Assembly: GCA_029891385.1 (NCBI GenBank)
Contig: CM057228.1
Span: 62,192,523-62,256,522 of the forward strand
DNA length: 64,000 bases
Direction: 5' to 3'
Source of the DNA: Erythroxylum novogranatense
Taxonomy: Eukaryota; Streptophyta; Magnoliopsida; Malpighiales; Erythroxylaceae
Shown one piece after another: positions 13,147 through 24,449 of this stretch. The notes below the pieces were generated by a model. It saw only the letters and a program-made list of their open reading frames with translations. It had not been told where the DNA came from and did not search any database. Numbering within the stretch: the first letter of the stretch is position 1; each line of letters starts with the position of its first letter. The position numbers and the translations under genes are program-made.

Positions 13147-13194
13147 CAAAACGCATACCTGACTTTCAAAAATTCATAATTTTTTACACAGAAG

Positions 13195-13800
13195 TCTAAA
13201 ATTCACAAGCTTAGTATCAAAAGAAAATTGAAAGGAAGCTCTACAACTTCCAAGAAGAACTAAGAAATCAATTTAGCCTCCAAAATGATCAAATTTCCAA
13301 TCAAAGTTACTGTCCCATACTTGTCATCCCAGAACAGTGACTCAACTTCTAAAATTTCTATCTTTCAACTCTAAGGTCCAAAAATGTCATACTTTATATC
13401 AATGGAAAGATCAAAACACAATCTAAAACTTTCATGAAGCACTTAAAGGCAATATCAACTTCTAACTAGGTCAATTTTTCAATCAAGGCTTCTACCAGAA
13501 ATTGTCATCCTAGAACAACATCCAAACTTCTAAATTTCACATCTTCCAATTTCCACAACCAAAAATAACATTTTATACATCATTGCAAAGCTATGAAATT
13601 TCTCTATAACTTTCATGAAGACCACTTAATCCAATTTAAACCACATCAGTCCAAAATTTTTTCCAAAACACAGTACACACAAATCTACTCTATGAGCATT
13701 TTCTAAACACAAATCAAAATACACTTAAATTCGAATGATCATAAATTTCAATCCCGATATCGAAAAATGTCATACTTAGTGGAGATAGAAAGCTAACAAG
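13195..13800 (-). repeat. Four diverged copies of an LTR module, spacing 180-200 bp
   Basis: Anchor words corresponding to 'ATAAAGT(A/T)TG' on the minus strand fall near 13215, 13395, 13575 and 13775. Each is flanked by a 'CTTTC..TTGATA' word and by 'GTTATGA'- or 'TTTTTCGATATCGG'-like text. The same arrangement is found in the LTRs of C (42130-42820) and G (58430-59070). Confidence 0.65.
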
Positions 13801-14363
13801 AAAATCTTCAATTCATGAAGATCAATTTAGCAAAAATCTACCTCAATCATCCTGGAAAAATTTCCCCAAGTTTCAGGTCACAAATTTTCAATGTTAGGAT
13901 CACAAACATGACACTATTTTATCTCAAATTTCTAAGCTAATAGTCTCTTAATTTGTAATACCACTTGTAAATAAATTCGAAGGTTATTTATCAAAATTTC
14001 CAATGCCCTTGGGTAATCAGTTCTACTATCGGTAACTAGTCAGTCTGCCACTTGGCATTTTTTCTAGTCCGAAAAAGTACCCCAAAATTTCCAAAAAATT
14101 TCTAAAATTCCTAAAAAATTCAAAACTCACAAAGACTCACTCCAATTAACTTTTCAAGCAAAAAAAATCAAAATTTTCACAAAAATGATATTTATGACCA
14201 AAATACCAGGAAATGTCATGAATGCATGTATAGTCATTTACATGTGCAAAATTCATTATTTAATTGTATGCGTATGCATGAACATATCAAGGCAAATTTT
14301 TAAACGTTCATATCCCATTCCAAAATACTATTCTACCCTTCCCATCGGTGATGAGATGTTACA

Positions 14364-14368
14364 CTTAA
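14364..14368. repeat. Target site duplication CTTAA, right copy
   Basis: Exact partner of 10036-10040, directly after the TGTTACA end of the solo LTR. Confidence 0.9.
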
Positions 14369-14600
14369 CCTAATGACATCTTCACTTGCTTAATTGATCT
14401 TAAATATGTCACTCTCTAAGAAGTTAGAGATGTGTGCAATGGGATCTTGATCTAGTAATCCAACTGAATTGTCTGTTTTGTTGTAACATCTAGATTACAT
14501 TAGGTTTGACCTTAAAATAGTTAGCATTAGTCTCCATCCATGCAGTTCTTGATTGTGTTCCCTTAAGAAATGGGTTTGATATAATCCATCACTATCTTAT
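14364..14600 (-). pseudogene. gag remnant, proximal part (Athila/Tat-like)
   Basis: The minus strand reads, with frame changes, NANYFKVKPNVI then MLQQNRQFS, followed by LLDQDPIAHISNFLES and SEDVIRLS. Plant Athila/Tat gag proteins have the matching order: a 'NAN.FELKP.LI.MVQQ.QFGG' segment, a 'DPN.HI..FLE.C' segment, then 'DAIRLRLFPFSL'. The last of these is split by the solo LTR and resumes at 10040. In-frame stops and at least one shift are present. Gag would form the particle shell; this copy is dead. No pol remnant of this element is recognisable nearby. Confidence 0.6.
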
Positions 14601-14989
14601 GCTTACCCTTTATAGTTTCAAGTAGTGTGTTTACTATGTCCAGTTTATTATTTTATCTCATTTTGTTATTTCAACAAAGTGTTTGCTCAAGTTCTAGGTC
14701 TTCTTTTAGGAAAATAGAGTGTTGACTCCTTGTTATATAAGAAGGAAATCCCTAAAATCAAAGTGAAGTAAAGACCAATATCAAATAAAAGAAAAAATAG
14801 GATAAGTATAAAGAAAATTAACGAAAAGAAAACTAACAAAAATAAAATAAGAAAAACACAAGACTAGAAAATATTAAATAGATTTCTAAAACCAATTGCT
14901 TCCTTGATAGTGAAGTCAAAAACTTTATAAAATGTGTGCTTCAATGTTGTTAATGTTTTCCCTATTATATTGTCTATTACTCATTAACT
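14601..14989. other. AT-rich spacer, nothing recognised
   Basis: No motif recognised. By position it could be the 5' untranslated region of the dead minus-strand element whose gag lies to the left, but no primer site is visible. Confidence 0.4.
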
Positions 14990-16330
14990 AGGCAAGTGCA
15001 CATATCTTTTGTAAGCAATATAATGGTGAGTGTCAAATCCCATAAAGAAGTGATATAGATTAGAAAGCCTAAAACTATTACCTAGCCTAAGGATAATTAA
15101 AAAAATGATTTTTGTGGATTTTGAACTATAAAACATAAAATAAAACTAAAAACATAGACAATAGCTAAGAAAATCAATGAAAACATAATATATCAAATAA
15201 GAATTCAATCAAATGGCTCTATTTATATCAGTAGTTCCCCTAGTATTACTTTTGACTTCATGATTGGATTAATCTATACTACATATATTCTTTAAATTGA
15301 CAAGATTTAAGAGACACTAAAATCATACTCTCTTAAACTATAACCATCTAAGCTTCTATTTGTTAACCCATATCTTTACTAAGCTAACACCTCATTGAAT
15401 TCATTAACATTTATGAAATCATGTGAAAGGATTCACCTTATACCCAAGAAGATCATCTAAATCTCTCTTGAGCACCTTATTTAACCTCCACTACCTAATT
15501 TGTGATTCACTCACAAATAAGCTCTCTCAAGTCATCCACAAGTGAATTGAAATAATATTTAGTCATGATCATAAATAAATCTGCATTAAGTTTAATCAAA
15601 ACTAATCCAAAAATAAATCTCATATTATAAATAAATTTAAATCAATCTACATAAAAATACCACTATGGATTTTCCTATTTAAACATAAGCAGTATTTAAA
15701 CATGAAGTATGTTCAAAATATTGAAATCAAAAGAGAAAAATATAAAGTCATAATAAAAATAAATATAGATGCACTTCTAATTATGATAATAATTTTATCC
15801 ATTAAAATGATGGTTGCCTCTTAATTCTTTGATGAAAATTAACTTAGAATAAACTTCTTAAGGTTTTTAGAGCGTCTTGATGGTTAAACTTAGTTTTTAG
15901 AGAGAAATGATGTCTCAAGTGTATGTTTCTCTAAAGTTTGTATAAAGTCTACTTAAAATTAGGAATTTTGCACTTAAGTATATTTCACATTGCCTAAAAC
16001 ATGGTTCAAGGAATGACCATTACTAATACTAAGGTCCAAGTCATGTCACTTGCTATAGGTGATCCATACTGGCATACAGACATGTTTTAGACCTCTTTCA
16101 ACAAAGAGTTGTGGTTTCCTTCATGATTTTGTTGGAAATGGATTGCAATTATTAATTATATCATCCCAAGGTTAAAATTTCACAATTACTTAAAAATAAA
16201 AATTAAGTAAAACAAGGTAATGTAATATCAAAATCAAGTAAAATACTTAAGAAAATATGATTATTTTTCATGCACATCATTATTTTTAAAATTTAAGTGT
16301 ATAGATTAAATTATACAAACACCTTAAGTT
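14990..16330. repeat. Repeat family X, copy 2
   Basis: Ordered similarity to 4284-6240 runs from the 'ctataaccatctaa...ttgttaaccc' words near 15340 to 'tgtcacttgctataggtgatcc' near 16035. The 115 bp unit appears once, near 15865-15965 ('gagcgtcttgatggttaaac...gtctacttaaaatta'). It lacks the duplications, the inversion and the microsatellites of copy 1. It may be the right-hand LTR of the element whose gag remnant lies at 14364-14600, but termini are not visible. Confidence 0.5.
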
Positions 16331-18856
16331 TATGCATGGTTGATCTTCATAATTGGAGAAAGAAGCTTACATGTGATTTCCATTTACCCATTGAAAAGAA
16401 AATTTTGTGAATTTGAATTCCTAAGAAGAATTTAAGGAGTAAATGCAAGTCAAAGAGGAATAAACCACTATAAATAACTATACGATCTCTCTCACCCTTA
16501 CAGTACTTACATGCTTATTGGTTAAGTTTACTTGTGATTTTGTATTGTCTTATAACCAAAGCAGGTTTCAATTTATTTTCAATGATAACAACAAAAATAT
16601 ATTACTACTATTTTATTTATGGTGATTAAAGGAAAGAAAAATAAAATTATTTAAGAAAATGAATCAATTGAGCCAAAAGTCATACTATAGAGAAACGTTA
16701 AGCATCAACTAACCTATAAATCCAAAGGGAAGGAATAAACAAAATTAGTCTTTAAGATCATGTAAGTGACGCCCAATATAAATGCTTCAACACCTTTCAA
16801 TTTGTAAAAAATCTTTTTGATCTTTCTTATATCCTTAATAGATTATTTTTTTTAAATTTAAGGGCTTTATATGCATAAACATGTTACTCAATCTATTTTT
16901 AAGAAAAAAGAAAAGAATATTGCATTAAAAAGGGAATGGAATAAAGTACAAGCTACTACTAGCAATTACAGAAACCATACCAATAATGGAAGGACAAGAA
17001 AGAAAACATTCTTAGAGCTAAACACTTCCTCATTAGTTGATAGAAAACATGGATCTGATTATATTTGCATATTGGCTACAATTAGCTATGTTAATAAAAT
17101 TGTTAACTTCAGCCTATTACTTTATGTAATTCAACTAGGCTCAATAGCAAGTGAGAAATGAAGAATATCTTTAAACATAGTTGCATTTGTTCTTAGACCA
17201 ATATGCTTTTATAGTCCAGCTCTGCAAATGGGATACATTCTTTATTGGCTCCATATAATTATTATCAACTAGACATTCCATCTTCAAGCTAATTCCAAGT
17301 TAAGCTTATTGGTGTCCAATTTTGTTACTAAGAGTTCTCTCATTTAAGCTAGGGTACTAATACAAAATTAATAGGGGCCTTAGCTTTTATTTTTGAAAAC
17401 TTTGTCATTCGTCTCATTCTAAGTAGTATAAACTAATCTAAAAAAAGCAATAATAAATAACTTTTAGTCTTCAACACTCAACCTCATTGAGGAAGCTCAG
17501 CTGATAAGCTATTTCTAATTAGAAGATTGGAAATTAAGTCCATATATTAAGATGATAAGTAGTTGTGTCTAGTTAACAAAATATATTAAAATAATAATTG
17601 GTTATTGTCTTTATGTTGAGCGTTACACATATTGCAACAAGAGATGGAGAGGGAACCACAAAATAACCTATCTTTGGCATTTGGTCTTCCTTTAAAATCT
17701 ATTCAAAGAGTAATTGTAGCTTTTGGAAGATTAAAGGATCCTTAAACTATATAAGATAGAGACTATTGGTTGAGGGCAAATCAAAAGGTTGAGTCAAGAT
17801 ATATTTGTGAAAGAACCAGAGCTGTGAAATGACTATATTATTTTATCTACTCTCAGGGAATTAAGAGAATAAGAAGTAATGTTTTTCAAAATAGGACAAA
17901 TAGAATCTTAGAAGTGAGGAGGAATCGCCAAACTATTTCTAGAGATCAATATGCAAAATCTAGAACTTGTTGGGATTCTATTCATGATAATAGTATCCAT
18001 GTCGGTTTTATTGATAGGACCTGAAAGGAAATCATACCAAAACTAGGTAATCTCTTGATTCCCTATTTCATCATTGATGCAATGAGCTAAAACATTCCTT
18101 AGTTTGAGCATTTACTACATAGTCCATGATAAGTAAGGCTTCAGTTTGATGTTTTAGAAACCATTATAATGAATCCACTGTATTCATGAGGATTTGTGAT
18201 CAATATGAAGCTTCTAAATTCTCTTATAAAGGAGCAGTTTATTTACAGATCTTAGAGCTTTCAACTCCAGTCCACCTTGATTCTTTAAGTATCAAACCTC
18301 CATCCATTTGATTAAGCTTTATGACTAATTGGCTAGCTTCCACTCCACAAGTGGTTCCTTAGGAGTCACTCAATGTCTTTGGTTAGTTTGATGGGAAGGA
18401 AAGGGTGTGCACACTAATAAACCTATATACTATAGAGAATTATTTTTTTCAGTTACAATCTCCTAATAAATGATGAGAATTTATTATTCTGATAATATAT
18501 TCTTTTGGTTATCTCTTCCAAGATGGGTTGAAAATCATTATATGTAAGTTTAGAAGGCAATTATTGGAAAAAAGTCACTTAAAGGGAGGCTTTGCTAATT
18601 GAAATTGATGAAGTTAAATGAAGTGTGTCAATCACACTAAAAAATAATACCTAGCTCTCCATAAATAATTTTGTAGTACTAGTGAGAAAGGATTGTGTCC
18701 ACAAAGAGTTTGTGATTAGCTTTTGTAATGAACATATCAGTGTATATGATTAAGGGGGTTTTGGTTAAATTCAGTTGATGCTTTTAAATGAAACTAAACT
18801 ATGGAAGACAAATTAAATCAAACACTACAAAATTGCAAGGATCAATTAATGGCTAT
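16331..18856. other. AT-rich DNA with nothing recognised
   Basis: A 96-codon ORF (16871-17161) has no recognisable motif. The text at 17690-18030 reads somewhat like protein over short stretches but I could not match it to a family. No LTR edges or tandem repeats were found. It ends at the start of element E. Confidence 0.5.
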
Positions 18857-20458
18857 TGATAGGTGCTTAATTGATTATGAAATTATTCTATAACACTTAG
18901 TGATTATTGACATGAAATTGCTTAAGATACTCACTTTGACTCATATGTCATTTTAGGCATAATTCGGAAGCAAAGAAGTTAAAGTGAGTCAAAAGCACAA
19001 TATTTGGGCCATTTTTTGAAGATTAATTTTCATTGTCTTCATGGAGCAAGAAGAAGAAATTAAAACACAAGAAGAAAATTAAAAGAAGAAAAAAATGCAA
19101 ATAACGTGAGCTACATGGATTATGCATGTAATTACGTTAATTAACAGTTGGGCATTAAATGAAACAAAATGACAGCACTAGAAGCAGATAAAGGCAGTTG
19201 GAAGGAAGCAGTCCATGAACAAAGCGACATTCCATACAGTTACATAGGAAGGAAGCCATGAACAAAACGATGCAACATGTAGCAGATAGATGAGACCAAA
19301 ATGATAATAAGGTTGGAGAGAAAATGCAGTCTGCATTTCACATAGACGTTTTGTAGAAACGCAGACAATCTGCATGATGCAGACGTCATCTGTGTTGCGT
19401 TAAACACAGACAAGGACTACGTTTAAGGCCAAGACAGTAGGAGGGTTTCAAAACGTGAACAGTAAATTGGACCATGAAGTTAATTCATCAAATCAGTGAA
19501 TAGTGGAGAGAGGCTTGCGATAAAAAAGAGGAGGCACTACAGGGGTTTTGGGTAGGGTTATTTAAGTGGGGCTGAAGCATTTTCTTTGGAGAGACCTATG
19601 GAAGTCTAAGTTCCCAATGGCAGTTCAGAGGTGACATCGACATCGACGACCCTGAGATAAGTATATTTCTTTGTTTTTGTTGTTTATTTCTCTCATTAGA
19701 AATTGATTGTGTTATCCTATGTTAATTGATTTGGATTTTGTATATGGATAATCAGATTATCATTATTGTTCAGTTATTTGTGTATAAACCCATTGGTTAT
19801 TGGGAAAAGATGATTTTAATGCATTCATTGAATCATTTATTTGTAAACCCATTGCTAGAATTTCAATATAATATGTAATTGTTATGTTGAAATACATGTG
19901 TAGCGACTAATTATTCGTAATTCTTAGCGATAACATGACCTCGGTTAAATGATGCATCATATATGATTGTTGACTTAATTAATCAGTTTTCCAAATTTGT
20001 AATGCTACTACCTAATTAAATCTAGAGCTCGTATCCTAGGTTATTTAATAGTTATGTTTAATTAATGATTGTATCTTGATTAAAAAAACTAAGGAAAACT
20101 TCGGTTAATTATTAACCCATGATTAATAGTTTCTAAGAGAGATTTAAGAACAACAAATCAAGGAAATATGTTTAATTAAGGTGTAGGCCAAGATTGAACT
20201 AAAGAACTAGGCCCCTTTGAGCTGAATTCCCTACTTTTTTTAAATCATTTTTGCATGTTTTTCTTTAATTTGTTTTTATTAGTTAGTTTCATTTTATTTT
20301 CTTCTTTCAAAAACCAAAACTCCCCTATTAAACCTAAACATTGGTTAATTTTATTTCAACAACTTTACACACACTCTTTGTGAGATCGACGAAGACTCAC
20401 TACTACTATAGTAGTAGTCTAGTTATTTTATTTTAACTAGCGTTATAACGCGCTGTCA
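18857..20458 (+). mobile_element. Element E, 5' LTR (tRNA-Asp-primed, Athila/Tat-like, non-autonomous)
   Basis: The LTR starts TGATAGGTGC and ends CGCTGTCA, directly followed by a tRNA-Asp-type primer site. It aligns along its length with the LTR of element D (TGATATG...GGTCA), including 'agtgattattgacat', 'gataacatgacct(a/c)ggtt' and 'gtgtaggcc'. It carries tight palindromes at 19323-19337 and 19369-19383. The five bases before it are GCTAT; the matching right-hand copy would lie beyond the window because element A is inserted downstream. Confidence 0.8.
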
Positions 20459-20463
20459 ATTTT

Positions 20464-20480
20464 TGGTATCGTTGTTAGGG
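20464..20480 (+). other. Primer binding site, tRNA-Asp type (element E)
   Basis: TGGTATCGTTGTTAGGG stands in the place of the known TGGCGCCGTTGCCGGGG primer site and has drifted at a few positions. It lies 5 bp after the LTR. Confidence 0.7.
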
Positions 20481-20615
20481 AGTGCAGTGTTTTTAGTTTT
20501 TATTTGTGATTTTAATTGATGTTTTGAATACATTTGTTCGTAATTGATTTCTTTTTAGTTATTTCATGATCTTTTCATTTTTCTATTTCGTGTTTATAAC
20601 AAATTTAAAAAATTC

Positions 20616-21120
20616 ATGGATGAAAGTAATTTTTCTGTTGGATTGATCATCCTAAATTTGGTTATTGATGCGAAAACCATCAGAATTACTTCTATGATAG
20701 TTTGTAGAACATATAAAAAATTCTCGTATGGACTAAAAGCTTCTTGTCAAAACTCAGATACATCTCTAGAGGAATTGATGAATGTTGTGATTACTAATAA
20801 TCTCCAATTTACATAGAGCCTATAACAACAATTGCAATAGTTCCAGCAAGAAATGAGACATATAACATCTAGAAACCACAATGTGGCAAGCCAAATAGGT
20901 GAGATGGCAGCAAGGATCAACTACCTAGAATCATAATTGGAAGAGGAATAACCATATCAACCCGAGGTATACCTAATGGACATTAGTGTCAAAAGCTTAC
21001 AGAGTGATGAGGAGCTTAAGAATTTTGAGAGCATTACTCAGGGAGTTGCTTGTGTAAAAGAAGCAGAGGAGGAGCTTGAAGCAGAAAAGACATATCTTTT
21101 AGCTTGGAGGTAAGTACTGA
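20616..21120 (+). pseudogene. Element E gag-like remnant
   Basis: The text starts at MDESNFSVGL and, with several stops, parallels the D copy at 55100-55738: SLEELMNVVITNNLQF, then QIGEMAARINYLE, then QPEVYLMDISVKSLQSDEEL and EEELEAEK. The segment 'SLEE(L/I)...NNLQFQQ...M..(Q/E)MA..I..LE' resembles the coiled segment after the gag core in Athila/Tat-type elements. No zinc knuckle or pol domain follows, so E is a gag-only or non-autonomous derivative. Downstream text (21121-21356) is disabled internal region, ended by element A. Confidence 0.55.
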
Positions 21121-21419
21121 GTTCTATTTTATTATTGAGAATGACTCTTCATCTTTACATAACAGACTGGAGGAATTAAATGAGAAGAAAAAGGCTAAGA
21201 GACATTTAAGATCTTTTTGGAGTGTATGAATCCAGTTGAGATTGAGAATTTATGGATATGGAAGACATTGAATGGGGATGATGATCAACTATAAGGCCCT
21301 ATCCAGAACAACCTTGCACAGAAGTGGCGCTAACTGTAGTACCAGAAGATCATAATTGCTGGACCCCGTTTTCGAAGTCTGGCATTCAGAATCAACTCGA
21401 AAGAATACAAAAGATAGAA

Positions 21420-22020
21420 GGAACTGAAAGAAAGGAGAAAGTAAAGGTAGAAGATACGAAACACAGAAGGAGCAAAAAGACAGAAGAAATAAAAGGAAGA
21501 AGATATGAAACACAGAAGATACAAAAGGCAGAAGGAGCAGAAAGACAGAAGAAACAAAAGGCATAAGATACGAAACATAGAAGATACAAAAGGCAGAAGG
21601 AACGAAAAGACAGAAGAAACAAAAGGCAGAAGATACGAAACACAAAAGATACAAAAGGCAGAAGGAGCGGAAAGACAGAAGATACGAAACACAAAAGATA
21701 CAAAAGGTAGAAGAAGCGAAAAGACAGAAGAAACAAAAGGCAGAAGATACGAAACACAAAAGATATAAAAGGCAAAAGAAGCGGAAAGATAGAAGCAACG
21801 AAAGGCAGAAGATACGAAACACAGAAGATACAAAAGGCAGAAGGAGCAGAATGACAGAAGAAACAAAAGGTAGAAGATACGAAGCACAGAAGATACAAAA
21901 GGTAGAAGAAGTGGAAAGATAGAAGAAACAAAAGGCAAAAAACACAGAAGATACAAAAGGCAGAAGGAGCGGAAAGACAGAAGAAGACTCGTCAGCAAAA
22001 AACAGAAGAATCAAAACCTA
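21420..22020. repeat. 65 bp minisatellite in the LTR of A
   Basis: About nine imperfect copies of a unit around GATACGAAACACAGAAGATA, AAAAGGCAGAAGGAGC and GAAAGACAGAAGAAAC, with spacing near 65 bp (one unit is shorter). On the minus strand the unit has no stop in any frame. It therefore yields three overlapping ORFs of up to 241 codons with Phe/Cys/Leu/Ser repeats, which I treat as artefacts. The same array is at 40190-40740 in the other LTR. Confidence 0.9.
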
Positions 22021-22299
22021 GAAGAAGTAAAACACAGAAGAAGACACGTCAGCAAAACACAGAAGAAGTGAAACTCAAAAGGAATAAAACACAGAGGATA
22101 AAAAAGCCAGACGATACAAAAGGCAGAAGTAATGAACAAAACACAGAAGAAGTAAAACTAAGAAGAAGCGAAACTCAGAAGGAACAAAACACATAAGAAG
22201 TTCATTAACAGTAACACAGAAGAAGTTCATTAATAGTAACACAAAAGTAGTTTATGAACAATAACACAGAAGGAGTTCATGAACATAGATGATACAAAA

Positions 22300-22480
22300 C
22301 ATAGAAGAAGATGACCTCATCACATAAGAAGCAAAACTAAGAGGAAGCAAAACATAGAAGAAGATGGCATCATACAGAAGAAGCGAAACTAAGAAGAAGC
22401 CAAAACTAAGAAGAAGACAAAGACAGACGAAGCAAAACTAAGAAGAAGATGACGCCATGCAGAAGAAGCTGACATCATCA
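22300..22480. promoter_or_regulatory. Decayed TGACGTCA sites in the 3' LTR of A
   Basis: Four sites sit in 'AAGAAG(A/C)TGAcgTCAT' contexts: TGACCTCA (22312), TGGCATCA (22365), TGACGCCA (22450) and TGACATCA (22470). None is intact, whereas the matching part of the other LTR (50073-50282) has six perfect palindromes. Confidence 0.6.
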
Positions 22481-23072
22481 CAGAAGAAGTAAAACTAAGA
22501 AGAAGCAAAAGACAAAAGATACTTCTTCCTATACAAGGACCATAACTTTCCGTCTAAAAATCCAAAATTTGCTATGCTATAAATCGTTGGAAAGGTAAAA
22601 GAATAAACTACACTTTCCAGAAGGCAATTTTGACTAATTTTGCCTCAATCAAGCCCAGATTTGCCCCCAAAGTTGGCACACGATTTCTACACCTAGAAAA
22701 GACTTGGATTTTGAAATGAATAATTACAGAGAAACATGCATGTACAATTGAGGAACTTTTCAGTTCTAACTCTTTTACCAAAACAACCATAAGGTCATAC
22801 AAAACTTTAATTACATATTGACATTAAATAAAAGCTTAACATGATTACAATGTATGTAAGATGTTTAATGTTTAAAATGTTTATGGAGCTGTTCGAAGGT
22901 GATTGAGCTAACTTAGTTGCAAAGCTTCTAATAACTTGAAGCTTCTGATGCCTTGCAAGGATTTGCTAACTTTCTTGTTCTGCACTTGAGGAGGGAATAA
23001 TGGGGGGTGAGCAACACAACTCAGTGGCTAATATACTTATAGCCATTGGCAATAGCCCCAATTTCAAGCATA

Positions 23073-23075
<3 letters not shown>

Positions 23076-23135
<60 letters not shown>
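23076..23135. repeat. TA microsatellite in the LTR of A
   Basis: About 30 TA units; the matching array in the other LTR is at 56447-56526. Confidence 0.95.
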
Positions 23136-23138
<3 letters not shown>

Positions 23139-23580
23139 GACTTGCAATCAACAATTCAAACATTTCTTAAAAATTTAATTCACATCATATTACAACTCAT
23201 AACACATATCACTTAATATACTCCATACTTAACAATCAAAATGCAATGCACAACAAACGGCTTGAGTGTTCCATGAAACAGAATGAGGAAACCGAAGTTT
23301 ACCCCATGAACAGAATGAGTTCATTTCAGAGCTCATTTGCCACAAGTAGGCAGCCGGGAGAAGGCTCCTGTCAATGTGCACGTGATGATAGAATAGTTCC
23401 ACTCTCGCCTAAACAGAAGCATATAATCATGCTCATAATCATTTTTTATCAAAATGCTTTTATACCTTTAAAACCTTTTCTTTCATTTTTCATACAATAC
23501 CGAATATCATAGCTCCTATCAAGGTACAACAATAGACATATTTCATCATGCATTTCCAACATTTACAACGAGTCAATATC

Positions 23581-23632
23581 AACATATATATATATATATA
23601 CACACACACACATTTACAACGAGTCAATATCA

Positions 23633-23661
<29 letters not shown>
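23581..23661. repeat. Two TA arrays with a repeated flank
   Basis: The word 'acaacgagtcaatatcaa' occurs twice (near 23567 and 23614), each time followed by a TA run; the first run ends in (CA)n. In the other LTR of A there is a single such array, and it received the small MITE at 57008. Confidence 0.85.
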
Positions 23662-23663
<2 letters not shown>

Positions 23664-24436
23664 AGCAAGAATTTGCCCAATCACACAAAAACTATAAATA
23701 CATTACCCACCTAAATAGCTCGCAAAAACCAAGTCAAGCTTGCCTTTCCCCTTACTCTTGGTTAGGGTATCCTTGGTTCCCTACAATAACCAAGGTTCCA
23801 TTCAAAACAACTTTCCAATAAACCTCAATAACTTCAAAAATTGTAGAAATTTCAACCAAGCACAAAATGAACTCAAATCTAACCTACCCAAAACCCATTT
23901 AGGTTAGAAAACCCAGACCTAGTTTAGGAACCCTAAAAATCACTTGGGTTCTCTTACTCCATCTTCTTCCCACATCAACTTTTCCATTCTCTACACTAAC
24001 TTGTTTCCTTCAATAAAGCAAGAAGGAAAGATGGTTAACCTACCTCAACAAATTTGATTTCTCTCCTTTCCTTCTTTTTTCTGAAACCTTTCTCCTCACT
24101 CTTTTAATTTCACTTTCTCTCTCTCCTCCCTCTTCAATTCACAAATTTTCCCTCTTCACAAGCAAAACAACACATCCTTATCCCATTTCTACCTTTAATG
24201 AGCCCAAAAAGTCCATCCTACCCCTTTCTTATAAGCTTATGCTCTTCTATGCTAAAGTAATATCCCAAAACGCCCTTGAACATCCTTAATGTATTAACGC
24301 TTTAATTTCCACTTACCAATTCAACAAATCCTACTAACCTTGACATAAGTATAGTTCCAAAATTAAATCTATCAAAACTTCAAAATTAATTTAAGTCATG
24401 CTTACTTTTAAAGAAAAATTTTCCGGGGTCCAACAA

Positions 24437-24449
24437 TTCTCCCCCTTAA
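24437..24449 (-). other. Polypurine tract of element A
   Basis: On the minus strand TAAGGGGGAGAA directly precedes the TGTTGGACCCC start of the 3' LTR. It would prime plus-strand DNA synthesis. Confidence 0.85.

Larger units (their letters stand above)
10041..14363 (-). mobile_element. Solo LTR, 4.3 kb, same family as element C
   Basis: The LTR starts TGTAACACCCC on the plus strand and ends GATGTTACA, so it runs TGTAACATC...GGGTGTTACA on the minus strand. It is bounded by perfect 5 bp CTTAA duplications, and no internal region or second LTR is present. Matching text is found in reverse complement in the 5' LTR of C: 10041-10130 matches 44813-44899, and the GAGCTC-rich hairpins at 10650-10826 and 11020-11150 match 43826-44318. 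Solo LTRs of this kind arise by recombination between the two LTRs of one element. It contains four copies of the 180-200 bp module described in the findings, and a GC-rich minisatellite. ORFs inside it are not credited. Confidence 0.92.
20459..21356 (+). mobile_element. Element E, internal region up to the insertion of A
   Basis: The region runs from the primer site to the A insertion point after ATAAT (21352-21356). Only the gag-like remnant is recognisable. The rest of E should lie right of A, outside the window. Confidence 0.7.
21357..24435 (-). mobile_element. Element A, 3' LTR (chromovirus, uninterrupted copy)
   Basis: Plus-strand edges are TGCTGG and CCAACA, so the LTR reads TGTTGG...CCAGCA on the minus strand. 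The polypurine tract (reverse of ATTCTCCCCCTTA) lies immediately right, then the end of pol. The same LTR is found, broken into three pieces by other elements, at 40140-57923. It holds a 65 bp minisatellite, a TA array and the 'agccgggagaaggctcctgt' block near 23351. This copy is 3079 bp and is the reference for measuring the other one. Confidence 0.93.

Noticed and set aside
12898..13179. ORF of 93 codons and its antisense partner
   Set aside because: Created by the GC-rich 26 bp minisatellite in the solo LTR.
16871..17161. 96-codon ORF as a host gene
   Set aside because: No recognisable motif, no splice or promoter context, AT-rich surroundings of old repeats.
17660..18050. Possible LINE L1 fragment
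   Set aside because: Short protein-like stretches on the plus strand did not align with any L1 motif I know; too weak to call.
21324..22014. Long ORFs on both strands as a Cys-rich or Lys/Glu-rich repeat protein
   Set aside because: All frames of the strand are open because the 65 bp unit lacks stops, there is no start context or conservation beyond the repeat, and it lies in an LTR.
23490..23684. 64-codon ORF rich in Ile/Tyr near TA arrays
   Set aside because: Microsatellite artefact inside the LTR of A.
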